Source of the DNA: a virus
Strand: one strand, 5' to 3'
Virus record (IMG/VR): IMGVR_UViG_3300027963_000269
Span: 1 to 27,951 of that record
DNA length: 27,951 nucleotides
Both the position numbers and the translations under genes were made by a program. Within the stretch, counting starts at the first letter, position 1; every line of letters starts with the position of its first letter. This document shows, piece after piece, positions 7,592 through 13,965 of the stretch. The notes under the pieces were generated by a model. That model made no database searches. It was not told the origin of the DNA and saw only the letters and a list, made by a program, of their open reading frames with translations.

Positions 7592-9117
7592 CCGATTCAA
7601 TTTTTTTCCAGTGTAAAGTACTAAACAACCAAGACCCACTTATGTTGGGTAGAATTAGAGGTGTGCTATTAATTGACAACTATGATGATATCATAAAAGG
7701 AATAACAGACCCTCCTTGGAATGAAGAAGTTGATTCTTGGACTTCAAGAGACCCTTTTATTTTTAATACTTTACTACCTTATTTTGTTTATGCAATACCA
7801 AAGGTTAATGAATTAGTTCAAGTAATATATGTAAACAAAGATTTCAAATATCAGAATCAGTATTACATTCAAAATACTTTTTCAACCCCAACAGCGACGT
7901 ACCAAGAATTTTATTTCGGTGGAAATAAATTTACAGGTACAGGTATGCAAATTAAAAATCCAAAACCATTAAAGAACAAAGATGGTACATACACCGATAA
8001 AGGAATTCAGAAAGGTGTATTTCCAGAGCCAGGTGATAACGCAGTTTTAGGCAGAGGTAGTGCTGATTTAATTGTAAAACAAGATGAAGTTTTATTAAGA
8101 GCGGGAAAATTCAAAGGGTCGGCTCTTGCACCAAATGAAACACCAATAGCAAACCAACAAAGAGGATTTTTACAACTATCAAGATTTCCGAATGTCAGAA
8201 CAAAACTACCTGATAAAAAAGTTTTACAGATTAACGAAAAAATTCTCCCTGTAAATTATTTAATTGAGTGGGTTATTACCAATCCAGAAAATACTCAAGA
8301 TAAATTCGCTGGTAGTGTTTATCTTTATCAATTAAAGGCAGACCAATCAACGAATTCAAAAAATTTAACTGTTGGGAGTGTTGTTAATGAAAAACTAAAA
8401 ACATTGTCGGCATCAGAATCGTTCACCATGTTATCTAAACAAGACGCAATTAATTTTATTAATGGTTTTATTAAATCTTGTAATGATTCGTTAAGAACTG
8501 CATCTGGAGTGAAATTATTTTCAAGTAATCAAAATAAATTCCCAATTTTTTACAGACCAAATAATTTAACATACTCTCAAATGTTACCATCGAGTGCCGC
8601 AGGTTCTCAAGCATCGGGAACTGTGTTACAAAATTTGAAAGATATTTTTAATAAAATTAAATTAACCCCTGCTTTAAAAGAAGGTGGATATGGTTTAATT
8701 TATACAAAAAGTAAAGTAGGAGTTCCAACAACACCTGAAACAATGATTGTACCTCAATCAAAAATAACAAATACTCCTTTAACATACGGAGCATTTGGGG
8801 CCGATAAAGTTTACATATTATCTCAAAGTTCATCAATACCTGGTAAAGGAAAAATTAATTTTGATGATACCTTATATGGGATTTCCCAAGATATTTTTAC
8901 AGATGAAATACTTCCTAAAACTTCAAGTATGGTTAGAGGCGAAGAATTATTACAACTCATAAATTTGATTGTTAGATTCCTCTCAACACATACTCACGCA
9001 TATCCTGGACTACCACCAGTACCTGTTACTCAAGACGGAACATCAACGACACAAATACTTACAGAGTTACAAAATGCTGTAAATAAAGTGTTAAACAAAA
9101 ATATCAGACTTAATTGA
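7588..9117 (+). CDS. 5: gp5-like baseplate hub/central spike protein (OB-fold N-terminus)
   Basis: A 509-aa protein whose first ~100 residues read like the OB-fold of T4 gp5/VgrG proteins. VLNNQDPLMLGRIRGVLL (a strand after “...D..g.GRVkv”) is followed by DPFIFNTLLPYFVYAIPKVN and ELVQVIYVN, matching the “.lP.....P..G..V.v.f” pattern. A long beta-rich, Gly/Asn/Thr-rich middle region follows. The C-terminus has LSTHTHAYPGLPPVP, a His-x-His segment often seen near the end of phage spike/hub proteins (possible metal binding). No lysozyme motif is visible, unlike T4 gp5. The start overlaps the preceding stop by 4 bp. A related baseplate hub subunit is possible, but baseplate function is well supported. 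Confidence 0.75.
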   Translation: MTDSIFFQCKVLNNQDPLMLGRIRGVLLIDNYDDIIKGITDPPWNEEVDSWTSRDPFIFNTLLPYFVYAIPKVNELVQVIYVNKDFKYQNQYYIQNTFSTPTATYQEFYFGGNKFTGTGMQIKNPKPLKNKDGTYTDKGIQKGVFPEPGDNAVLGRGSADLIVKQDEVLLRAGKFKGSALAPNETPIANQQRGFLQLSRFPNVRTKLPDKKVLQINEKILPVNYLIEWVITNPENTQDKFAGSVYLYQLKADQSTNSKNLTVGSVVNEKLKTLSASESFTMLSKQDAINFINGFIKSCNDSLRTASGVKLFSSNQNKFPIFYRPNNLTYSQMLPSSAAGSQASGTVLQNLKDIFNKIKLTPALKEGGYGLIYTKSKVGVPTTPETMIVPQSKITNTPLTYGAFGADKVYILSQSSSIPGKGKINFDDTLYGISQDIFTDEILPKTSSMVRGEELLQLINLIVRFLSTHTHAYPGLPPVPVTQDGTSTTQILTELQNAVNKVLNKNIRLN

Positions 9118-9126
9118 TATTTATTG
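9117..9126 (+). promoter_or_regulatory. ATATTTATTG element before the 502-aa structural gene
   Basis: This is a one-mismatch copy of the recurrent ATATTTATTA element, 10 nt before the ATG at 9137. It begins at the last base of the gp5-like stop codon. The candidate late promoter core would give a very short leader. Confidence 0.4.
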
Positions 9127-9136
9127 AAAAAGATAG

Positions 9137-10645
9137 ATGTCAATTTTAAGGTCTTATATAGATAAGAATAATACAATTATTTCAAACTCATATGTGAATA
9201 CAGGAAGAAATCCTGTCATTGAGTTAAACTTTGGTGCTTCAGATTATGTTGTTCCAAACTATGGATATTCAAGACTTATTTTCAATTTAGATTTAGATTT
9301 ACTAAGACAAAATATTGCATCAGGTGTAATATCAACAGGATGTACATCAGCAATGACTCACACACTAAAGATGACAAACACATCATCTTTTGATAACGAG
9401 TTATTAAATTCTTTCATGTCTAATGAAAGAAGAAGAGCAACTTCATTTGATTTAATCTTATTCAGAATACCTCAAACTTCAGGAGCAACAGGTTCCCCAC
9501 AATATTGGGATGAAGGTGTAGGATATGATTACAATGATTTTAATATTGCCAAAAGTTCAGCTATTGGTGGTTCATCTCCATTAACTTACGTTGACCCAAG
9601 AAGTTTTTCTACAAGACCTTCGAATTGGTATCAAACAACAACAATTGACAATTGGTCTCAACAAGGAATTTACAATAACAAAAATGAAGGCACTGTAAAC
9701 TATTCAGGACTTACAATCATAACAAGACAACATTTTGAGTTTGGTAACGAAGACATCGATATGGATATGTCAGATGAAATTAATGGAATTCTAAATGGTT
9801 CGATAACTGGTGTTACTGGTTGGGGACTTGCTTACTTACCTCAGATAGAAAACATTACAGGATTGACAGAAAGTTATAGTGTTGCATTCTTTTCAAGACA
9901 CACTCAAACATTTTATCAACCTTACTTGTTAACTAACTATGATGATTTAATACAGGATGATAGAAACTTATTTCTAAAAAACCAAGAAAATAAATTATAC
10001 TTATATATTTTTCAGAACGGTGATTTAGTTAATTTAGATTCTGACCCAATTGTTAGAATTGAAGATAGAAACGGAGAAGCTGTAACAGGTATGGGTACTT
10101 TATCAACTTGTCTTAAAACGAGAGGAGTTTATGAAGTTATTGTACCAAACGGATTTAGTGGTTCTCCAACACCTTGTCAGTACTACGATGTATGGTCAGG
10201 ATTAACAATCAATGGACAAAGTATCCCAAATGTACAAAATCAATTTGTATTACAACCATATACTGCAGGTATTCAAATAGGAAGTCTATCGAAAGAACCA
10301 CAAATTTACGGATTCAATTTTTACGGTATATTACAAAACGAACAAATTTTAAATACGGATATCAGAAAGGTTGGTGTAACAATTAAAAAAGCCTACACTG
10401 GACAACAATTGCTTGATAACATTTCAGCATTCTATAGAGTATATGTTACAGAAGGAACAACTGAAGTACAAGTTCAAGAATGGACTCCTATCAACAGAAC
10501 CCCTAATGAATATTATTTCATTTTTGACATGAGAGATAAAATTCCAAATCAATATTACGTTGATATACAAGTTAATTCTTCGGGAGAAAAAGATACTTAT
10601 AAAAAACAATTAACATTTAACATTGTAAATAAGAAATATGAATAA
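9137..10645 (+). CDS. Probable virion structural protein, beta-rich
   Basis: A 502-aa protein starting MSILRSYIDKNNTIISNSY, rich in Asn, Thr, Ser, Gly and Tyr and mostly beta by eye, with no signal peptide or membrane span. The region around residues 30-95 (ELNFGASDYVVPNYGYSRLIF, then MTHTLKMTNTSSFDNELLN) looks like one jelly-roll-type domain. The Tyr/Trp-rich middle and the C-terminal VRIEDRNGEAVTG and YYVDIQVNSSGEKDTYKKQL segments look like further Ig-like or beta-sandwich domains. This composition is typical of baseplate wedge, fibre-connector or adhesin-like virion proteins. It follows the gp5-like gene after 19 bp that hold a candidate promoter element. I cannot name a T4 homologue. Confidence 0.7.
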   Translation: MSILRSYIDKNNTIISNSYVNTGRNPVIELNFGASDYVVPNYGYSRLIFNLDLDLLRQNIASGVISTGCTSAMTHTLKMTNTSSFDNELLNSFMSNERRRATSFDLILFRIPQTSGATGSPQYWDEGVGYDYNDFNIAKSSAIGGSSPLTYVDPRSFSTRPSNWYQTTTIDNWSQQGIYNNKNEGTVNYSGLTIITRQHFEFGNEDIDMDMSDEINGILNGSITGVTGWGLAYLPQIENITGLTESYSVAFFSRHTQTFYQPYLLTNYDDLIQDDRNLFLKNQENKLYLYIFQNGDLVNLDSDPIVRIEDRNGEAVTGMGTLSTCLKTRGVYEVIVPNGFSGSPTPCQYYDVWSGLTINGQSIPNVQNQFVLQPYTAGIQIGSLSKEPQIYGFNFYGILQNEQILNTDIRKVGVTIKKAYTGQQLLDNISAFYRVYVTEGTTEVQVQEWTPINRTPNEYYFIFDMRDKIPNQYYVDIQVNSSGEKDTYKKQLTFNIVNKKYE

Positions 10646-11369
10646 GCTAGTAAAATTAAAAGAATCAGATTTAATTAATTTAGTAAATAAAATAATTAAA
10701 GAACAAAAAGAAGTTGGTTCTGACTCCTTTGAAGATTATGCGTACGAAATTGAACAAATTTATCAGAATGTTTTTGTTTTAAATCCTGACGAAGTAAGTG
10801 AAGAAGATTTAGATAATGCTAAAGACGATTTAGGTCAATTGTTAAATAACGCGGAAAACGATGATAATATAAGTGATGATGAATTTGAAGAACTTTATCA
10901 GATAACTGATGGAATAATGAGAGACATGGATTTAGAATTTGAACTAAAACATGGGTTAAATGAACAAATGGAAGAGTCTCAAAACTATATGTTTTTTTCA
11001 AACTTGGAACAAATTAAAAGACAATGTGAAAAGTTATTAGAACTTGACCCTCATATGATTGATGACATTATTAATAATGGTCACGATTGGGCTGATGACC
11101 ATGTAACAGAAGCCAAAACAAATATGGACCAAGTTTTTGATTTTTTAATGAATGAAACAAAAAAACAAAAATCTTATGTAGATTTTGAAGACATTCATGA
11201 AGGAAGAAAAAAAACAGGTACAAAACTTTGTGCAAGAGGTAAAGCAGCTGCAAAATCAAAATTCAAGGTTTATCCATCCGCATATGCTAACGGATATGCG
11301 GTAAGCGTTTGCAAAGGTAGAATCAAAGGTTTAGATGGAAAAAAACATTGCTCAGGTGCCTATTGTTAA
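10638..11369 (+). CDS. Acidic protein with IxE-type N-terminal peptide and C-terminal Cys/Lys module
   Basis: A 243-aa protein in three parts. Residues 1-23 form an amphipathic basic helix, LKESDLINLVNKIIKEQ, ending in I20-K21-E22/Q23, which fits the (I/L)-x-E cleavage rule of T4-type prohead proteases. Residues ~25-185 are strongly acidic and helical. The last ~50 residues are a compact basic module: GTKLCARGKAAAKSKFKVYP, SAYANGYAVSVCKG and HCSGAYC, with four Cys. I recognise this last module as one that recurs at the ends of phage proteins without an assigned function. The start overlaps the previous gene by 8 bp. The likely role is a protease-processed accessory or internal head protein, by inference; no enzymatic motif is seen. 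Confidence 0.8.
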   Translation: MNKLVKLKESDLINLVNKIIKEQKEVGSDSFEDYAYEIEQIYQNVFVLNPDEVSEEDLDNAKDDLGQLLNNAENDDNISDDEFEELYQITDGIMRDMDLEFELKHGLNEQMEESQNYMFFSNLEQIKRQCEKLLELDPHMIDDIINNGHDWADDHVTEAKTNMDQVFDFLMNETKKQKSYVDFEDIHEGRKKTGTKLCARGKAAAKSKFKVYPSAYANGYAVSVCKGRIKGLDGKKHCSGAYC

Positions 11370-11393
11370 TTTCTAAAATTATTCATATCTTTG
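11363..11393 (+). promoter_or_regulatory. Candidate Bacteroidota-type promoter (TTG-N20-TATCTTTG)
   Basis: TATCTTTG at 11386-11393 matches the Bacteroidota -7 consensus TAnnTTTG. A TTG lies 20 nt upstream (11363-11365) where the -33 element is expected. The box ends only 4 nt before the ATG at 11398, so the transcript would be leaderless or nearly so. The motif is short and common in AT-rich DNA. Confidence 0.4.
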
Positions 11394-11397
11394 GAAA

Positions 11398-11808
11398 ATG
11401 GAAAACAAAGTTGTGGGATATATTCCACGTTTATTATTCAAAATTTATTTGTATCTCAAAGAAAGGTTTGACCCTACCCCTCCTATACCAGAAGAAGAAA
11501 GAATTACTGTCGAAATTTGTAAAAAATTAATTATCGACCCTGAATCAAAGTTAACTTATGCGCCCATTTCAAGTAAAAGATTTATTAAGAATGAGGCCAA
11601 AAGTATGTTTGTCGTAATCGAAAATAACACAATTAATTTAATAAATCACGTTTATAGTTATTCTGTATACCTTTCAAGTCAATCAGACTATAAAGATATC
11701 ACACAAAGTTTTGATGGTATTTTAGAAAACAAAAGACAATGTTTAGAAGATGAAATTAGAAGTAATATTCAACATTCTTTACAAACTATTTTGAAGAAAC
11801 TCGATTAA
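11398..11808 (+). CDS. Conserved-looking phage protein of unknown function
   Basis: A 136-aa soluble alpha/beta protein. It starts MENKVVGYIPRLLFKIYLYL, has a proline patch (RFDPTPPIPEEE), then KLIIDPESKLTYAPISSKRF, a strand-rich core (MFVVIENNTINLINHVYSYS), and ends in a helix (EDEIRSNIQHSLQTILKKLD). The pattern resembles small hypothetical proteins I associate with T4-like phages, but I know no function. Its 3' end overlaps the convergent minus-strand gene by 23 bp, and its start is just behind a possible host-type promoter box. It probably marks the end of the plus-strand block. Confidence 0.72.
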   Translation: MENKVVGYIPRLLFKIYLYLKERFDPTPPIPEEERITVEICKKLIIDPESKLTYAPISSKRFIKNEAKSMFVVIENNTINLINHVYSYSVYLSSQSDYKDITQSFDGILENKRQCLEDEIRSNIQHSLQTILKKLD

Positions 11809-12484
11809 AACTTTCTCTAATAACTTTTCTTATTAGATTTGTTAGTTCCTCATTTTTTGGTTCATAATGAGTCATCTTAGGCTTATTGCCTGTACCAGAT
11901 TTTGAATGGGTTTTTTCTGCTTTTCTTTTTTGTTGACAAGCCGATTTCTTTTCAGATGCAGACATTTTAGCAGCAACCCCAACCGCTCTACATTTTGGAT
12001 AACCTTTATCTTCAGCATGTGACCTACCACATGGAGGATGTTTACCATTTTCTTTTCTACAAATATTAACCCAAGGACCTTTAGGTTGTTTACTACCTTT
12101 TGGTTTTTTCTTTGTACCAAACCATACTGCCAAATCTTCTTTAAGGGGACCTACTGCTTGACTAATAATTTTACTAGGTGGTTCAATATCTCCCAAATTA
12201 CTACCCTCATCATCATTTTGGTCGGTATAGAAATGTTTCAAATATGTATCCAATTTAGATAATTTTTCAGTTCTTTTTTCTATTTCTGCTCTTTTCTTTG
12301 GCGTTTCTTTAAAATCCCCATCAGCCTCTTCATACGCCAATTCAGCATTTGTATATTTGTAAACAGGAATGTTGAATGGAGCAAGTTGGTCTTGTTGCCA
12401 ATCTTCAGGTGCTAATACGATTGGAACTTTAAAATGTCCAGAACTTCCTGAACCAGTTGCTTCATTTATTCTTTTTTTATTCAT
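11786..12484 (-). CDS. Basic Cys-module protein with INE/A processing-like site
   Basis: A 232-aa protein starting MNKKRINEATGSGSSG. I6-N7-E8/A9 has the same residues as the predicted capsid maturation site (INE/A) and is followed by a flexible Gly/Ser stretch. Residues ~20-120 are a mixed region (VPIVLAPEDWQQDQLAPFN, then a Glu/Lys-rich helix). Residues ~133-205 are very basic with conserved-looking Cys and Trp: KGPWVNICRK, HPPCGRSHAEDKGYPKC, AAKMSASEKKSACQQKRKAE. The last ~20 residues, EELTNLIRKVIRESF, resemble the N-terminal helix of the protein encoded at 10638-11369. I recognise the Cys module as recurrent in tailed phages but without known function. A DNA-binding, head-packaged role is an inference from charge and site. 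Confidence 0.8.
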   Translation of the reverse strand: MNKKRINEATGSGSSGHFKVPIVLAPEDWQQDQLAPFNIPVYKYTNAELAYEEADGDFKETPKKRAEIEKRTEKLSKLDTYLKHFYTDQNDDEGSNLGDIEPPSKIISQAVGPLKEDLAVWFGTKKKPKGSKQPKGPWVNICRKENGKHPPCGRSHAEDKGYPKCRAVGVAAKMSASEKKSACQQKRKAEKTHSKSGTGNKPKMTHYEPKNEELTNLIRKVIRESFNRVSSK

Positions 12485-12495
12485 ATATTTCTACA

Positions 12496-12505
12496 TAATA
12501 AATAT
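12496..12505 (-). promoter_or_regulatory. ATATTTATTA element (minus sense) before the Cys-module gene
   Basis: Exact copy of the recurrent 10-mer, 11 nt before the ATG at 12484. It is one of three identical copies placed 11-12 nt before minus-strand starts and is a candidate late promoter core. Confidence 0.45.
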
Positions 12506-12521
12506 ACATTAATTTTACTTT

Positions 12522-12746
12522 ATGGAAGAGCAAAAACAACCTGCGGGAATTTTATTTGATAGTATTGAATACTTCAAACCTGAAGATGTTAATAAACTAA
12601 CTGACAACCTAACATTTGAACAATCTTTTTATGTTTTGACTCAAGCAATAGAATACGCTTACAAATCAGGAGTTTATTCCATACAAGAAACAGAGTTGGT
12701 TTCAAAGTCTTTAAGAATATTAAACACAGAGTTATTAAAAAAATAA
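12522..12746 (+). CDS. Small helical protein of unknown function
   Basis: A 74-aa protein, MEEQKQPAGILFDSIEYFKP and onward, with helix-forming segments FEQSFYVLTQAIEYAYKSG and ETELVSKSLRILNTELLKK. The sequence is balanced and globular-looking, without Cys or a signal. It is divergently placed from the minus-strand gene at 12484 (37 bp between starts) and ends directly on a strong bidirectional terminator, which supports it as a real monocistronic gene. Its function is unknown. Confidence 0.7.
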   Translation: MEEQKQPAGILFDSIEYFKPEDVNKLTDNLTFEQSFYVLTQAIEYAYKSGVYSIQETELVSKSLRILNTELLKK

Positions 12747-12769
12747 AAGGACCTCACGGGGTCCTTTTT
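12745..12769. terminator. Bidirectional intrinsic terminator
   Basis: A perfect 9-bp stem, AAAAGGACC/GGTCCTTTT, with a TCACGG loop, flanked by an A-run on the left and a T-run on the right. It works in both directions for the convergent genes ending at 12746 and 12774. The GGACC core resembles the terminator at 15553-15577. Confidence 0.9.
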
Positions 12770-12773
12770 CATT

Positions 12774-13595
12774 TTATAGTTTGTTTCCACAAGACGGACA
12801 GAATTTGTAATTCTTTTTTGTCTTGGTTCCACATTCGGTACAATATTGTCTGATTTCTTCCACACTTACATTTTTTGTACTTAATGGTTGAATTTTTAAC
12901 TTAATTGTGTGAGATGTGTGATAGTAAAATTGTTCATATGAATTGGTAAAGTTCTGATTAGATTGTTCCCCTTTTTCGACTCTACCTGTTTCAATTGATT
13001 TTTTCTTTGACTTACTTCTCAATAAACTTGATGGTTCAAAATCACTAAGTGAGTCCATAGTAACTGAACTTGTGTAATTCGCGTTTGAAGTATTGTAAGT
13101 CGATGTAGTTGTTGTATATCCTACACCGCCAGTTGTACTTATTGTGGTTCCGAATTTTGGTATATAATCATTACTTCTTCCACCATAAGTAAATCCACTA
13201 TCGTATGTTGTTCTACCATTCGAAATCAAAAAATTGTTTCTTGATAATTGTTCATCATAGAATTCAATTAATACATCTCCGTTTAAAACAATTGCAGACC
13301 TATTTTCTGACGTATCTTTTACTTTGTAGGTAGAGAACTCAAACTTGTTATTAGTGTCAAGGAAACGTTCTAAAAACACTCTCTGACCTGGTCTTAATAC
13401 AACACCGCTATTGGAAATGTATTCACCATTTAATTTAATTTTACAGAGAACCGATTTTTGTTTAGGATTGTGAATTTCAAATTCAAAATTGTCTTTATCG
13501 TTTAAGAAGACAATGTGGCCGTTATAGACCTTAAGACGTGACTTTTTCTTTGTGATGTGCGCAGTCGGTTTGCCCACTTGTGTTGCGTAATTCAT
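12774..13595 (-). CDS. Virion-like beta domain with C-terminal zinc ribbon
   Basis: A 273-aa protein with three regions. Residues ~20-125 look like a beta-sandwich (LKVYNGHIVFLNDKDNFEFE, GVVLRPGQRVFLERFLD, then KFEFSTYKV). The middle, ~130-200, is Gly/Ser/Thr/Tyr-rich and probably disordered. The C-terminus carries C252-x2-C255 and C266-x2-C269 (CTECG...CPSCG), a clear zinc-ribbon. The N-terminal domain pattern, with “PGqRVFLeRfLD” followed by a “f.TY.V” strand, is one I associate with phage and large-virus hypothetical proteins. It is transcribed toward the bidirectional terminator at 12745-12769. The protein could be a nucleic-acid-binding or virion protein; the role of the ribbon is not evident. 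Confidence 0.8.
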   Translation of the reverse strand: MNYATQVGKPTAHITKKKSRLKVYNGHIVFLNDKDNFEFEIHNPKQKSVLCKIKLNGEYISNSGVVLRPGQRVFLERFLDTNNKFEFSTYKVKDTSENRSAIVLNGDVLIEFYDEQLSRNNFLISNGRTTYDSGFTYGGRSNDYIPKFGTTISTTGGVGYTTTTSTYNTSNANYTSSVTMDSLSDFEPSSLLRSKSKKKSIETGRVEKGEQSNQNFTNSYEQFYYHTSHTIKLKIQPLSTKNVSVEEIRQYCTECGTKTKKNYKFCPSCGNKL

Positions 13596-13719
13596 TTTTT
13601 TAATTTTATATTAGCTTTATGACTACGTTACCAATACCTTCGTGTCCGTGAATACTCTACAGTCATTGAGACTGGGGACTGATAAACTAAAATCTATTAA
13701 TAATTATACAAAAAATTAT

Positions 13720-13750
13720 TTTGATGAAAACAATAAATTACATATATTTG
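13720..13750 (+). promoter_or_regulatory. Candidate Bacteroidota-type promoter (TTTG-N19-TATATTTG)
   Basis: TATATTTG at 13743-13750 fits TAnnTTTG, and TTTG at 13720-13723 is 19 nt upstream, the usual -33/-7 spacing for Bacteroidota primary sigma promoters. The box ends 5 nt before the ATG of the lipoprotein gene. It is the best host-type promoter in the window and suggests expression by unmodified host polymerase, hence possibly early in infection. Confidence 0.55.
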
Positions 13751-13755
13751 TATCT

Positions 13756-13965
13756 ATGAAAAAATTACTTTTTATTTTATTGTCGATAGGGTTTGTTTCT
13801 TGTTCTTCTCCAAAGAAAGCATTAGTCAAAATGCCTAAATGGGAAAAAGAACATGTTGGTAGTAAAAGACAAATAAGAAAATACACAAAAGTATTTGTTA
13901 AAAATCTCTACGATACTACAAAATTAAAGGATACTGTTGAAATTGAAACTATTATTCAAAACTAG
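13756..13965 (+). CDS. Small predicted lipoprotein
   Basis: A 69-aa protein, MKKLLFILLSIGFVSCSSPK at the N-terminus: two Lys, a 10-residue hydrophobic core and a lipobox-like FVSC with the lipidated Cys at residue 16, then Ser-Ser-Pro. The mature part is about 54 residues, basic (KKALVKMPKWEKEHVGSKRQ) and soluble, so it would be membrane-anchored and face the periplasm or cell surface. I chose the ATG at 13756 over a GTG at 13642, because it puts the signal peptide at the N-terminus and sits right after a host-type promoter. The 3' end overlaps the convergent gene by 14 bp. Possible roles are superinfection exclusion or an outer-membrane spanin (Rz1-like); neither is proven. Confidence 0.72.
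   Translation: MKKLLFILLSIGFVSCSSPKKALVKMPKWEKEHVGSKRQIRKYTKVFVKNLYDTTKLKDTVEIETIIQN

Noticed and set aside
7588-9117. Lysozyme domain as in T4 gp5
   Set aside because: No catalytic Glu-x8-Asp-x5-Thr arrangement of a T4-type lysozyme is visible; the middle region is beta-rich.
13615-13690. tRNA gene in the GC-richer pocket
   Set aside because: No TTC-type T-loop, no 7-bp acceptor stem and no anticodon arm could be found on either strand.
13642-13755. Longer form of the lipoprotein gene starting at GTG 13642
   Set aside because: It would bury the signal peptide at residue 39 and read through the host-type promoter; the ATG at 13756 gives a normal lipoprotein.
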